Shown here piece after piece: positions 1 through 9,711 of a DNA stretch of 64,000 nucleotides. Both the position numbers and the translations under genes were made by a program. Every line of letters starts with the position of its first letter. The stretch's first letter is position 1. Below the pieces are notes generated by a model. The model did no database searches. It was not told where the DNA came from and worked only from the letters and a program-made list of their open reading frames with translations. The stretch is from an uncultured Parafilimonas sp. (GTDB taxonomy: Bacteria > Bacteroidota > Bacteroidia > Chitinophagales > Chitinophagaceae). The stretch is from contig CAIRZB010000012.1 in the NCBI GenBank assembly GCA_903882935.1, forward strand, positions 62,001 to 126,000, written 5' to 3'.

Positions 1-1173
1 TGCGATTTTGCCGTAGGGCTGTCCCGCCAATTATATGGGTTAACCATGCATAGCGAACGGCCAGGCCACCGCATGTACGAGCAGTGGCACCCAATGGGTA
101 TTACAGGTATAATATCGGCGTTCAACTTCCCGGTGGCGGTTTGGAGCTGGAACACTATGTTAGCATGGGTTTGCGGTAACGTATGCGTGTGGAAGCCCAG
201 CGAAAAAACACCGTTGTGCGGCATAGCCTGCCAAAACATTGTGGCAGAAGTGCTGGAAGCCAATGATATACCCGAAGGTGTTTGCTGCCTAGTACAGGGC
301 GGCAGGGATGTGGGCGAATGGATGTCGGCAGATGAGCGTATACCGCTGGTGTCGGCAACGGGTTCGACTCGTATGGGTAAGGCGCTGGCAAAAACAGTGG
401 CAGGCCGCTTGGGCAGGAGTATTTTAGAATTGGGCGGCAACAACGCCATTATCATCTCGCAACATGCTGATTTGGATATTGCGTTGATAGGTGCTGTGTT
501 TGGCGCGGTGGGCACAGCCGGCCAGCGTTGTACCACCACCCGCAGGTTGATTATACACGAAAGCGTATACGAATCGTTTAAGCAAAAATTGGTAAATGCA
601 TACAAGCAGCTAAAAATAGGCAACCCATTGTCGCCTGAAAACCATGTGGGCCCATTAATTGATAAAGATGCCGTAAATATGTATCTTGGCGCAATAGCCC
701 AGTGTAAGGAACAGGGGGGCACTTTTATTGTGGAGGGGGGCGTGTTGGAAGGTAATGGCTACGAAAGTGGGTGTTACGTAAAGCCGTGTATAGCAGAGGC
801 TAACAACCAAATGGCAGTTGTACAACACGAAACCTTTGCGCCCATTTTATACCTGTTGAAATATAACGATATAGAAGAGGCCATAGCCCAGCAAAACGGG
901 GTGCCACAGGGGCTTTCTTCTTCCATCATGTCGCTTAACCTGCGCGAAACAGAATTGTTTTTGTCAGCGGCGGGCAGCGATTGCGGCATTGCCAATGTTA
1001 ACATCGGTACCAGCGGCGCAGAAATTGGTGGTGCCTTTGGCGGGGAAAAAGAAACTGGCGGCGGTAGGGAAAGTGGCAGCGATGCTTGGAAGGGATATAT
1101 GAGGCGGCAAACCAATACCATTAATTATAGCACGCAGTTGCCGCTGGCCCAGGGTATACATTTTAACTTGTAG
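1..1173 (+). CDS. ALDH7-type aldehyde dehydrogenase, 5' end cut by window
   Basis: The reading frame is open from base 1, and the residues before the first ATG ([15 protein letters not shown]) already match the family, so the gene starts outside the window. It is an NAD(P)-dependent aldehyde dehydrogenase closest in wording to ALDH7A1/antiquitin and bacterial alpha-aminoadipate semialdehyde dehydrogenase. Visible family marks are the [14 protein letters not shown] segment, the ELGGNN motif with the general-base Glu, the catalytic Cys in [12 protein letters not shown], and ETFAPILY near the C-terminus. About 390 of the usual 500 residues are present. The likely role is oxidation of alpha-aminoadipate semialdehyde in lysine catabolism; the subfamily is read by eye and no lysine-pathway neighbour is visible. 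It ends at TAG 1171-1173, followed by 257 bases without a gene. Confidence 0.9.
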   Translation, partial: CDFAVGLSRQLYGLTMHSERPGHRMYEQWHPMGITGIISAFNFPVAVWSWNTMLAWVCGNVCVWKPSEKTPLCGIACQNIVAEVLEANDIPEGVCCLVQGGRDVGEWMSADERIPLVSATGSTRMGKALAKTVAGRLGRSILELGGNNAIIISQHADLDIALIGAVFGAVGTAGQRCTTTRRLIIHESVYESFKQKLVNAYKQLKIGNPLSPENHVGPLIDKDAVNMYLGAIAQCKEQGGTFIVEGGVLEGNGYESGCYVKPCIAEANNQMAVVQHETFAPILYLLKYNDIEEAIAQQNGVPQGLSSSIMSLNLRETELFLSAAGSDCGIANVNIGTSGAEIGGAFGGEKETGGGRESGSDAWKGYMRRQTNTINYSTQLPLAQGIHFNL

Positions 1174-1430
1174 TAGTAAACTTATACTAAGAAAGATAGC
1201 CATAATACAGCCCTTTGCCTTTTTAAGGACGTAAGTGGGGCTGGAGCTAAAAAAAACATTGAAGGGACATTAACGAAAGCGAAAGATTTTAACGGTTGAT
1301 TTGGTACAGTACTTATACGTTGTTTAGCTAAACCTATAAAAAGCACTGGTTTTTATATTAAAATAATTATAAAAGTACCGGTTTGCGTATTGTTTATACG
1401 TTAAGTATAAGAAATTTGCAAACAGCCATT

Positions 1431-3134
1431 ATGAAAAGAATAGTCACATTACATCCTAAAGTCGTTTGCTGGGCGGCCATGGTGCTGCTGCCTTGCTTTG
1501 GTTTTGCACAAACCAACTTAAAATGTTGGTACCAGGGCGATATTGCCCAAGACAGCGTGTATGGCATAAGCCTAAACAAAGCATACAGTTTTTTGGCGGG
1601 GAAAAAAGCGCAGCCGGTTATTGTGGCCGTGATTGACTCCGGGATAGACACTGCCCACCAAAGCTTGAAAGGCGTTTTATGGACCAATACCAAGGAGATA
1701 CCCGGCAACGGCGTTGACGATGATGGCAACGGTTACATTGATGATGTGCATGGCTGGAATTTTTTGGGCAATAAGAACGGCACCGACCTTAGGAAGGATG
1801 TAGATGAAAGAAGCCGCCTATATTACCGCTACAAAAGCCGGTTTGTGGGGCAGGCCATAAACAGCGATAGCCTAAACGAAACGGATAAATGGTTGTACAG
1901 CCAATGGCAGAAAGCAGCCGCACAAATGAATATTTCCACCGACGAGCAGATGGAAATAGCCCTGCTCGATTTTACCTGCAAAGCCTTTAGGAAGCACGAG
2001 CAAGTAATCCGCCAGGAACTAAACAAGGATATATTTACAAACGGTGATGTTGAGAATTTTAAACCCGCCACCAGCAAAGGCAAGCAGGCCAAGCTTGGCT
2101 ATATTACCTGTTTAAAAATGTTTGGGGTTGACCAAAACAATGAAACCAATACGAATATTTTAAACGAGTTGAAGGACTATATTGAAGGTAAAAAACAAAG
2201 CCTTGAAGTAAAGAAAAGCCAGCCGGAAGATTACCGAAAGAGCATTATTAATGATAATTACCTTGATTTTAATGACCGCTTTTATGGCAACAACGATATT
2301 ATGGGGCCAGCACCCATGCACGGCACCCATGTAAGCGGTATAATTGCCGGTAAACAAGCAGATGCCAACGGGGGCGTGCACGGTGTTGCGGCTGGTGTGC
2401 AAATAATGATGATACGTGCCATACCCGACGGCGATGAGTACGATAAAGACGTGGCTTTGGCCATTCGCTATGCGGTGGATAACGGGGCTAAAGTTATTAA
2501 CATGAGTTTTGGTAAGAGTTTTTCGCCCGAAAAAAGATGGGTTGACGAAGCAGTGGAATACGCCGCCTCAAAAGATGTATTGTTGGTGCATGCGGCTGGC
2601 AACGAATCGCACGATATTGACACGGTGGAAAATTTTCCCAATAGCCAGTTAAAGGAATACAGTTCCAAGGCAGCCAACTTTATTACCGTGGGTGCCAGCG
2701 GCGACCCACATGTTGGCGACGGCCGTTTGGTGGCCGATTTTAGTAATTTTGGTGTTAACACCGTTGATATTATGGCCCCAGGGGTTAAAATTTATTCAAC
2801 ATTGCCGGGTGGAAGCCAGTACGGTTTTGAACAGGGTACCAGCATGAGCGCGCCTGTGGTTACAGGTGTGGCTGCGCTAATCCGTTCTTATTTTCCTGCA
2901 TTAACAGCCAGGCAGGTAAAATTTGCCATTGAGCGATCGGCCCTGCACCTGGTAGATTCAACAATAGAAGTAAAAGAGCCTGGTACTGGCCGGTTGGTAA
3001 ACCTTGCAAACCTGTGTACAACGGCAGGGCTGCTAAATGCATACAATGCTGTGCAATTGGCGGCTGAAATTAAACCAGAACAAGCCCATAATGACGCTGC
3101 GTTAAATGCGCAAAAAAGCATTATTAAACATTAA
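1431..3134 (+). CDS. Secreted S8 subtilisin-like serine protease with large inserted region
   Basis: The frame opens at TTG 1383, but ATG 1431 gives a clean signal peptide (MKRIVTLHPK, then a hydrophobic stretch ending FGFAQ), so the mature 567-codon product should be exported. The catalytic triad reads Asp69 in AVIDSGID, His297 in MHGTHVSG and Ser471 in GTSMSAPVV. Asp and His are about 228 residues apart, far more than in subtilisin; the intervening Lys-rich region is an insertion commonly seen in Bacteroidota S8 peptidases. No type IX C-terminal sorting domain is seen; the protein ends shortly after the catalytic domain. Thirteen bases separate it from the DinB gene, so co-transcription is likely. 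The substrate is unknown. Confidence 0.93.
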   Translation: MKRIVTLHPKVVCWAAMVLLPCFGFAQTNLKCWYQGDIAQDSVYGISLNKAYSFLAGKKAQPVIVAVIDSGIDTAHQSLKGVLWTNTKEIPGNGVDDDGNGYIDDVHGWNFLGNKNGTDLRKDVDERSRLYYRYKSRFVGQAINSDSLNETDKWLYSQWQKAAAQMNISTDEQMEIALLDFTCKAFRKHEQVIRQELNKDIFTNGDVENFKPATSKGKQAKLGYITCLKMFGVDQNNETNTNILNELKDYIEGKKQSLEVKKSQPEDYRKSIINDNYLDFNDRFYGNNDIMGPAPMHGTHVSGIIAGKQADANGGVHGVAAGVQIMMIRAIPDGDEYDKDVALAIRYAVDNGAKVINMSFGKSFSPEKRWVDEAVEYAASKDVLLVHAAGNESHDIDTVENFPNSQLKEYSSKAANFITVGASGDPHVGDGRLVADFSNFGVNTVDIMAPGVKIYSTLPGGSQYGFEQGTSMSAPVVTGVAALIRSYFPALTARQVKFAIERSALHLVDSTIEVKEPGTGRLVNLANLCTTAGLLNAYNAVQLAAEIKPEQAHNDAALNAQKSIIKH

Positions 3135-3146
3135 AGGATAACGTAC

Positions 3147-3668
3147 ATGCCCCGACCCCAACCAACCGATGCGGCGCAGTTTTACCACCATTATATTGGG
3201 CTGGTAAAGGCCGGTTCTGCTGCGGAGGCCGTGAAAAAACACTCTGCCGAAATATTGGACTTTTATTCCGGCCTGCCAGATGCTAAGGCTGATTTTGCGT
3301 ACGCCGAAGGCAAGTGGACCATCAAGGAATTACTGTTGCATGTAATTGATGCTGAACGTGTGTTTAGTTACCGTTGTATGCGCATTGCCCGTAATGATGC
3401 CACCCCTTTGCCCGGCTTTGACGAAAATGCTTACACGGCAAACGCACAAGCGGCTAACAGAACATTTGAATCGTTAAAAGAGGAATTTGCCGCCTTGCGC
3501 CGGGCATCAGATATTTTTGTTGCCACACTTAGTGAAGACCAATTGCAGCGTAACGGTACCGCAAGTAATAACCCAATTACCGCAAACGCGGTTGCATTTA
3601 TTATGTATGGGCATCTGCTGCACCATATTAATATTATTAGGGAACGGTATTTGCCGCCAAATAGTTAA
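3147..3668 (+). CDS. DinB-family protein (DinB_2 type)
   Basis: This 173-residue protein has the DinB/YfiT four-helix pattern. It includes KWTIKELLLHVIDAERVFSYR, where the His is a typical first metal ligand, and a second pair of His residues in GHLLHHINIIRERYL near the C-terminus. These three His sites usually bind a divalent metal. Family members range from thiol-dependent S-transferases to proteins of unknown role, so the reaction cannot be named. It follows the S8 protease gene by 13 bases and is closed by a hairpin terminator at 3690-3716. Confidence 0.88.
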   Translation: MPRPQPTDAAQFYHHYIGLVKAGSAAEAVKKHSAEILDFYSGLPDAKADFAYAEGKWTIKELLLHVIDAERVFSYRCMRIARNDATPLPGFDENAYTANAQAANRTFESLKEEFAALRRASDIFVATLSEDQLQRNGTASNNPITANAVAFIMYGHLLHHINIIRERYLPPNS

Positions 3669-3689
3669 ATGAAAAAGTATTGTACATAG

Positions 3690-3716
3690 AAAAGCCCCGT
3701 TTTAGTCGGGGCTTTT
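3690..3716. terminator. Bidirectional intrinsic terminator between DinB gene and trxA
   Basis: A 10-bp perfect stem (AAAAGCCCCG at 3690-3699 with CGGGGCTTTT at 3707-3716) and a 7-nt loop lie between two convergent genes. The A/T ends give a U-run in either direction. Confidence 0.85.
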
Positions 3717-3734
3717 CCATGTACATCTCAGAAG

Positions 3735-4052
3735 TTAAATGTGTGCGTGTATCTTTTTTTCCAAGATAGCCTTTGGTGCGGCACCAATTTGCTTATCAAC
3801 CACTGTACCGCCCTTTATAAACAAGATGGCTGGTATAGATGTTATGCCATACTTAATGCTAACATCGGGGTTATGGTCTACATTAAGCTTGCCAATGTTA
3901 ACCTTACCGTGGTAATCTTTCGCCAACTCTTCAATAACCGGCCCAATCGCACGGCAGGGGCCACACCATTCCGCCCAAAAGTCAACCACTGTTAACTTGT
4001 CGCTTTCCAAAACGCTATTTTGAAAATTTGCATCTGTGAATTCTAAAGCCAT
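3735..4052 (-). CDS. trxA: Thioredoxin
   Basis: A single-domain thioredoxin of about 105 residues. The active site is WAEWCGPCRAIGP, and the cis-Pro region is GITSIPAILFIKGG. The open frame extends upstream to 4139, but homology begins at MALEFTDANF, so ATG 4052 is chosen; the upstream part is probably 5' UTR. It would act as a general cytoplasmic disulfide reductase. A Bacteroidota-type -7 element (TAATTTTG on the minus strand) lies about 42 bases upstream. Confidence 0.95.
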   Translation of the reverse strand: MALEFTDANFQNSVLESDKLTVVDFWAEWCGPCRAIGPVIEELAKDYHGKVNIGKLNVDHNPDVSIKYGITSIPAILFIKGGTVVDKQIGAAPKAILEKKIHAHI

Positions 4053-4093
4053 AGTATATATATTTAAAATTAAAAGTTCTGTCGAAACATTAG

Positions 4094-4101
4094 CAAAATT
4101 A
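4094..4101 (-). promoter_or_regulatory. Candidate -7 element for trxA
   Basis: On the minus strand this reads TAATTTTG, matching the TAnnTTTG -7 element of Bacteroidota housekeeping promoters, with about 40 nt to the trxA start. No convincing -33 TTTG at the usual distance was found, so support is partial. Confidence 0.4.
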
Positions 4102-4370
4102 AATCCATTTTGTTGAAACCGCCCGTTTGACTTATCCACGAATGTTATTAGTGACGCAGGATGGTTTCAAACCTGACAAAAAGGATGGTTTGGTTGCAAT
4201 AAAAGTCAATAAGTCAGTAAATGGTTGGTTATTTGCCGACCCTTAAGTGTTTGGGCGACTATACAAATTGCCATAATAAGCTACCGATTGGGCATATGAT
4301 TAAACCCAGGCAGCTATTGTGGCTCAATGGCAACCGCAAGGGCTTTATATACCTACGATGCCTGCGTTTA
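4102..4370. other. Intergenic region upstream of trxA and downstream of the receiver gene
   Basis: Between the trxA promoter and the 3' end of the receiver gene I see no ORF with family support, no tRNA and no strong hairpin with a T-run. Confidence 0.5.
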
Positions 4371-4823
4371 TTAGCTTAATAGGCTTTGCCTTGCTAAAAA
4401 CTCAAGCTTTTTGTTGGCATCAATTAATTTTTCTGTAAGCTCAACATTTTCCTTGCGTAAATAATAAACCTCGTAAGCTTTCTCAATAAAAATTTTCACA
4501 TCTGTTTCGTTCCAAGGCTTAGTAAGGTATTTGTACACCTGGCCACGGTTAATGGCATCAATAACGGCATTAATATCGGTGTAGCCGGTTATCAATATGC
4601 GGATGGGATTGGGAAATGTTTGCAGAATTGACTCGAAAAACTCAATTCCGGTCATTTTAGGCATCCGCTGGTCGCTTAAAATTATCTGAATGTCGTTATT
4701 TTCTAATATCTTTCTACCTTCTTCCGCGCTTTCTGCGGTAAACACGTTATAATTGCGCCGGAAGGATGCTTTAAAAGCGAACAGATTATTCGGCTCATCA
4801 TCAATGTAAAGAATGTTTATCAT
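4371..4823 (-). CDS. Single-domain response regulator (receiver only)
   Basis: A CheY-like receiver of 150 residues with the acidic pair Asp8/Asp9, phospho-acceptor Asp51 in LSDQRMP, the switch Thr in ILITGYTD and conserved Lys102 in YLTKPWN. The DQRMP and TGYTD wording is typical of receivers found with HD-GYP or hybrid kinase proteins. Only about 30 residues with coiled-coil character follow the receiver and no output domain is visible, so it probably works by protein-protein contact or as a phosphate relay. It is divergent from the acyltransferase-fold gene at 4988 and is closely similar to the receiver half of the hybrid at 7950. This suggests a common signalling circuit with the sensor kinase at 5783. 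Confidence 0.92.
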   Translation of the reverse strand: MINILYIDDEPNNLFAFKASFRRNYNVFTAESAEEGRKILENNDIQIILSDQRMPKMTGIEFFESILQTFPNPIRILITGYTDINAVIDAINRGQVYKYLTKPWNETDVKIFIEKAYEVYYLRKENVELTEKLIDANKKLEFLARQSLLS

Positions 4824-4987
4824 GCGCTTAATGTGTAGGTTACTGGATTTTATGCAAATTACAATTTAACCGTCAGAAATATGAAGTAAGAAAGAAAAAA
4901 TGATATTTTTAACCTTTGGCATGCTTTATTTGTACGAGAATATTAAATAAAGGCTGCCCATAAAATAACCAATACCTATGCAAGACT

Positions 4988-5725
4988 ATGGAAAATGAAA
5001 TAAGGATTAGGGCTTTTAGGGCGCCTGACGACATTGAAACCTGCCGTAAGTTTATTATTGGCCATAAAAGGGTACTGGAAATTTACGGCATTTCCAATAT
5101 CAGCACCAATACTGAGGACTGGATATACAGCAGGTCAATTTTTGTGGTGGTGGTGGAAACATTGGACGGTGAAAAATTGTACGGTGGCGCACGCGTACAA
5201 GTTGCAGACGGTATAACACCCCTGCCAATAGAGGTAGCAACCGGCAAAATGGACCCCAGCATTTATAGCATTGTCCGTGACAAAGCACAGTACGGCACGG
5301 GCGAACTTTCTGGTTTATGGAATTCTAAAGAAGTAGCGGGTTTGGGCATCGGCAGTATTTTTCCTTCAAGGGTCTCTGTGGTAATAGCGGAGCAAATTGG
5401 CTTAACTTCCATGTTCTCCTTATGTTCTCCAACCACAGTACGTTTTAACCAATGGATCGGTAGCAAAGTATTAGAAACCGTTGGCAACGACGGCACTTTT
5501 TATTACCCTAAGCTCGACCTGGTGGCAACCGCCTGTTTTTTGGGAGATGTAACTACCCTAAAAGATGCCCATCCCAGAGAACGGGAAAAAATGCTTTTTC
5601 TCCGCAAAAACTTACAATGTGTTGTGCCTGAAAAATCGCCATTTAAAAACTTGTATGTAAACGTACACTATGATTTGAAAATAGCATCTGCTGACCCCAA
5701 TGAGTTTAAGATAAAAAAACTGTAG
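4988..5725 (+). CDS. GNAT/autoinducer-synthase-fold acyltransferase-like protein
   Basis: I do not recognise a named family with certainty. The 245-residue protein begins with MENEIRIRAFRAPDD, typical of N-acyltransferase folds. It contains GTGELSGLWNSKEVAGLGIG (about residues 101-120), which resembles the beta4-to-pyrophosphate-loop segment of GNAT and FeeM/LuxI-like enzymes (ELSRLWV...GxGxG). No signal peptide or membrane segment is seen. It sits 57 bases upstream of a 7TMR-DISM sensor kinase on the same strand and is divergent from a lone receiver protein. Inference: it may modify or make a small acylated molecule linked to this signalling locus. A degenerate GNAT acting as a binding protein is an alternative. 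Confidence 0.6.
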   Translation: MENEIRIRAFRAPDDIETCRKFIIGHKRVLEIYGISNISTNTEDWIYSRSIFVVVVETLDGEKLYGGARVQVADGITPLPIEVATGKMDPSIYSIVRDKAQYGTGELSGLWNSKEVAGLGIGSIFPSRVSVVIAEQIGLTSMFSLCSPTTVRFNQWIGSKVLETVGNDGTFYYPKLDLVATACFLGDVTTLKDAHPREREKMLFLRKNLQCVVPEKSPFKNLYVNVHYDLKIASADPNEFKIKKL

Positions 5726-5782
5726 ATAACCATACTGATTTCTAGATAAAGGCTCTATCTTTATTACTCTTCCAATATAAGT

Positions 5783-7933
5783 ATGAAATATATCAGGTTG
5801 CTTAGTTTTATATGGCTGTTTTTTCAATCAGCCAGTGTAAATGCACAACAGGCTATCGTATTAACCGGCAGCAATTACCCTATGCAAATAGGGAGGAATA
5901 CTGAAATACTGGTTGACTCGATCGGTGAGAATACGGAGAAAACCATCGTAAAAAGCACCCATTTTTTTGTAAATCCCAAACGCGTATTTGTCTCACTGCT
6001 GCCACAAAATAATCTGTGGATAAAATTCACCCTTGATAACAAAAGTAATTTATACAAGCATATTATCAGTTTACAATATGCCAATATAGCATCCATCGAC
6101 TTCTTTACGCAGCAAAAGTCAAACGGCAGCCTTCAGCTTGTTTCTTCTACGGGCAACATGTACGTATTTGACCATAGAGAAGATGAAAGTGTTGTTTTTA
6201 ATTTTTCAGTAAACCTGCCAAAGGACTCAGTAAAAACCTACTTTTTACATATAAAGAGTAACCACCCGGTAGAACTGCCGATTATTATCCATAGCGAAAC
6301 GTCGTTTGTTAATACTTCCCTCACGCAAACACTAATTATAGGGGCCTACACGGGGCTTATCCTATCCATCTTATTGTATAATCTATTCCTGTTTTTTGCG
6401 GTAAGGGACAGGAGCTACGTTTACTATGTTATTTACCTTTTTTTCCTATTACTGGCGCAGCTCACCATTACTGGCTGGACGTTTAAATACCTTTGGCCAT
6501 CCCATCCAGGCATTAACAGATACGCTTTATTATTTACATCATCATTTACAGGTGTTTCTGCAGCCATATTTGCCATTGCATTTTTGCATGTAAAAAGTTA
6601 TTCAAAATTATTGTACTATGCGCTTTTGGCACTTTTGGGGCTTTATGCCATTTCGTTCCTGTTGTCTTTCAGGGCACAAGTAAATACCGCCTACGTAATG
6701 CTTAATTACACCGGCTTGTTTGGGGGTGTGCTAATTCTAATTGCATCCGGGTATATTGCACGTAAGGGTTACCGGCCCGCCTATTATTATTTTTTCGCTT
6801 GGTTTGTTTTTGCCGTGGGCAGGCAGGTGCTCTCGCTTCGAAACCTAGATATACTGCCCTATAACAACTTTACCAGCTACATTTTGTACATCGGGTCGGC
6901 CATAGAAGCTATCATGCTTTCGCTGGCCCTGGCGGATAGGATTAACGTATACAAAAAAGAGAAAGAGCAGTCCCAACTGGAAGCCTTGAATATTTCGAAG
7001 GAGAACGAGCGTTTGGTAAAAGACCAAAACATTACGTTGGAAAAAAAGGTACAGGAGCGCACCGAAGAATTGAGTGCTGCCCTAGTAAGTTTAAAAGACG
7101 CACAAACCCAGTTGGTGGATGCCGAAAAAATGGCTTCACTTGGCCAACTTACCGCCGGTATAGCGCACGAAATAAACAACCCCATAAACTTTGTAAAGTC
7201 GAACATTAATCCGTTAAGATTGGATATAAAAGACGTGTTTGACGTTTTTAGCCAGTACAACAGCCTGCACAACGTTAATGGCGACGTGCCTGCCTATAAA
7301 ACCCAATTGCAGCAAATAGCCAAGTTTCAAAAAGACATTGACATAGATTTTATTAAAGAGGAAATTTTTCAGCTGATAAAGGGCATAGAAGACGGAGCCG
7401 AACGAACCGCTGAAATAGTTAGGGGCTTGCGTACTTTTAGCAGGCTTGATGAAAGCGAACTTAAAACAGTTAACATACACGATGGTATTGACAGCACCAT
7501 TGTTTTAATACGCAATAACATACCTTTTGACGTACACCTTATAAAAAATTTTGGTGCAAAAGGCGACATAGAATGTTACCCCGGAAAACTGAACCAGGTT
7601 TTTATGAACATAATAACCAACGGGTTACAAGCCATAAATGCCAAAGCAGTTAAAACGGAGCATGAATCGGTTACGATAACCACAAAAGACATAGAAGACG
7701 ACCGCATTGAAATTCGCATTGCTGACACCGGCATCGGGATGACCGAGGAAGTACGGCACCGCGTTTTTGAACCGTTTTTTACCACCAAGGATGTGGGGGA
7801 GGGAACAGGGCTGGGCATGGCCATTGTGTTTAAAATAATTGACAAACACCATGGCAAAATTGACATAGTTTCATCACCCGGAAATGGGGCCGAATTTATT
7901 TTAACGTTACCGCATTCGCAACCAATAACTTGA
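5783..7933 (+). CDS. 7TMR-DISM sensor histidine kinase
   Basis: This 716-residue membrane kinase starts with a signal peptide (cleavage near VNAQQ). It continues with an extracytoplasmic beta-rich domain (about 30-175, 7TMR-DISMED2 type), seven hydrophobic segments (about 183-390), a coiled coil (about 395-445) and the kinase core. The H-box is MASLGQLTAGIAHEINNP with His462. The ATPase domain shows an N-box (NIITNGLQAIN), G1 (DTGIGM) and G2 (GEGTGLGMA). DISM extracellular domains often bind carbohydrates or other small ligands, but the ligand here is unknown. Its gene is followed after 16 bases by a receiver-kinase hybrid, so the two are almost certainly co-expressed. Confidence 0.93.
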   Translation: MKYIRLLSFIWLFFQSASVNAQQAIVLTGSNYPMQIGRNTEILVDSIGENTEKTIVKSTHFFVNPKRVFVSLLPQNNLWIKFTLDNKSNLYKHIISLQYANIASIDFFTQQKSNGSLQLVSSTGNMYVFDHREDESVVFNFSVNLPKDSVKTYFLHIKSNHPVELPIIIHSETSFVNTSLTQTLIIGAYTGLILSILLYNLFLFFAVRDRSYVYYVIYLFFLLLAQLTITGWTFKYLWPSHPGINRYALLFTSSFTGVSAAIFAIAFLHVKSYSKLLYYALLALLGLYAISFLLSFRAQVNTAYVMLNYTGLFGGVLILIASGYIARKGYRPAYYYFFAWFVFAVGRQVLSLRNLDILPYNNFTSYILYIGSAIEAIMLSLALADRINVYKKEKEQSQLEALNISKENERLVKDQNITLEKKVQERTEELSAALVSLKDAQTQLVDAEKMASLGQLTAGIAHEINNPINFVKSNINPLRLDIKDVFDVFSQYNSLHNVNGDVPAYKTQLQQIAKFQKDIDIDFIKEEIFQLIKGIEDGAERTAEIVRGLRTFSRLDESELKTVNIHDGIDSTIVLIRNNIPFDVHLIKNFGAKGDIECYPGKLNQVFMNIITNGLQAINAKAVKTEHESVTITTKDIEDDRIEIRIADTGIGMTEEVRHRVFEPFFTTKDVGEGTGLGMAIVFKIIDKHHGKIDIVSSPGNGAEFILTLPHSQPIT

Positions 7934-7949
7934 TTAACTTTAGTATCCC

Positions 7950-9068
7950 ATGACCAGCCAGGACAAAAAAATTAGGGTGTTGTACATTGATGACGAAAAA
8001 AATAACCTGTTATCCTTTCAGGCAAGTTTTCGCCGAATGTACCAAGTATTTACGGCCTCCTCCGCCGCAGAAGGTATGGGCGTGCTAAATAATGAAAAGG
8101 TGCATGTTATTATTGCCGACCAGCGGATGCCACATTCTACCGGTGTGGAGTTTTTTCAGGTGGTGCGCAATGCCTACCCCGACCCTATACGCATGTTATT
8201 GACTGGTTATACCGATGCGGAAGCCATTATTGACGCAATAAACAAAGGAGAAATATACCGGTATATTAAAAAGCCTTGGGATGAGTTTGAGTTGCAGAAC
8301 GCCATACAAAACGCCTATGAAATTTACAGCACCAGGCTGTTACTAAAAAATAAGGTGTTTGAATTGGAGAAAACCAATGATGAGCTTAACCGTTTTGTGT
8401 ACAGCACCTCGCACGACCTCCGTTCGCCGCTGGCATCGGTAATGGGCATACTCAACCTTGCCAAAATGGAGAATTCCGTTACCGACCCCAACAATTACAT
8501 GGGTATGATTGAGACCTGTGTAAACCGGATGGATGTTTTTATACAAAAAATAATAGAATACTATAAAAGCATTCGGGTGGAGGACGAGAATAACAGCATT
8601 GAGTTTGTTAAGCTTATTGGTGAAAGCATTAGCATAGCACGTATGCAGAACCCCAATATTGACTTTTTGTTAGATATACAGCAGCCCGTAGAGTTTTTAA
8701 ACGATTCATTCCGCCTGTCAGTGATATTGGATAACCTTATTAGCAATGCCGTAAAATACCAGAAAAACGCAGAGGTTAACCCCGTGGTAAAAATACGGGC
8801 AATCGTTACCAGCGAAAAAGCCGAGATAGAAATTGAGGATAACGGCATAGGTATACTGGAGCAACACCTGAACAATATTTTTAAAATGTTTTTCCGCAGC
8901 AGCAATAATGTAACCGGCCTGGGCATTGGCTTGCACATTGTAAAGGAAGCCCTCAGCCGCCTTGGCGGCGAAATAAGCGTGCGCAGCACCTACGGCGTTG
9001 GCACCATATTTAAAATAATGGTCCCTAACCGCACCGGTGTGCCTATTACGGTAGTGGAAAATATTTAG
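7950..9068 (+). CDS. Receiver-histidine kinase hybrid (REC at N-terminus)
   Basis: A soluble 372-residue protein in which an N-terminal receiver (Asp57 in IADQRMP, Lys108 in YIKKPWD) precedes a kinase. The kinase has H-box His155 in YSTSHDLRSPLASVMG and ATPase motifs NLISNAVKYQ, EDNGIGI and GLGIGLHIVKEAL. REC-first architecture suggests the kinase is controlled by phosphorylation from another kinase, most simply the DISM kinase encoded 16 bases upstream. It could pass the signal to the lone receiver at 4371, which has a nearly parallel receiver sequence. No transmembrane or DNA-binding segment is visible. Confidence 0.92.
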   Translation: MTSQDKKIRVLYIDDEKNNLLSFQASFRRMYQVFTASSAAEGMGVLNNEKVHVIIADQRMPHSTGVEFFQVVRNAYPDPIRMLLTGYTDAEAIIDAINKGEIYRYIKKPWDEFELQNAIQNAYEIYSTRLLLKNKVFELEKTNDELNRFVYSTSHDLRSPLASVMGILNLAKMENSVTDPNNYMGMIETCVNRMDVFIQKIIEYYKSIRVEDENNSIEFVKLIGESISIARMQNPNIDFLLDIQQPVEFLNDSFRLSVILDNLISNAVKYQKNAEVNPVVKIRAIVTSEKAEIEIEDNGIGILEQHLNNIFKMFFRSSNNVTGLGIGLHIVKEALSRLGGEISVRSTYGVGTIFKIMVPNRTGVPITVVENI

Positions 9069-9711
9069 TGTACTGTACAAAAAATTGTCCTTGGTTGATA
9101 GTGCATAGTCCATGGCAGGAAGCTGCGTAGGTAAAACAGCACCATAAATAAAATTGTGCAAAAATGAGACAAAATGGTACACCACTTTTGCGTGTTTCGT
9201 TTTTCCGGAATGGTTAAAACAGCCAAAAGCGTGCAAATGCTTTGCAATATTTTTGCCAAGTTTTTAGCTGTGGGAGTTGCCCAAAGGGACATTTACGACA
9301 TTAGAGACTGGTAACGAAATTCTGCGGCCAGCAAGGACGATTCCCTGCCTATTTTTTGTTACTTGCCTGCTATTAACCTATAAAAACTCTCCCCCATTAT
9401 TGATATATTTTTTCCCACTAATATCGGCTATTTTGGGCGGATGTGGGAGTATGCAAGTTGCTTAAACTTGGAACACGATTTACCCAAAGTGCTGCTGCGG
9501 AGGGTGGATTTTTGGGATTAACGGGATGGGGATTTAAGCGGTCTATGGGCCATATATTAGCATTTGCCCCGCACCGGCTTAGTAAAAGCAACCTCACTCT
9601 TTCAGATTTTATTTTAAAATATCAAAACATATTATTATCTTTCTTAAACTAAATTGCGTCTCGGTAAAACACACGCCAAACGATTGATTTTCAAAATTCG
9701 ATATTAATAGG
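9069..9711. other. 643-base region without a convincing gene
   Basis: The longest frames have no recognisable domain and atypical composition. The only item with codon-like texture is a 34-residue frame at 9210-9314 (MVKTAKSVQ...YDIRDW), too short to support. The last 100 bases are A/T-rich and probably carry the hsdM promoter, although no exact TAnnTTTG was found. Confidence 0.5.

Noticed and set aside
8718-9236. 172-residue minus-strand frame across the end of the receiver-kinase hybrid
   Set aside because: Overlaps conserved kinase motifs; composition rich in Ala, Tyr and His as expected of a shadow.
9210-9314. 34-residue ORF in the gap before hsdM
   Set aside because: Too short and without family match, although it has a normal start and stop.
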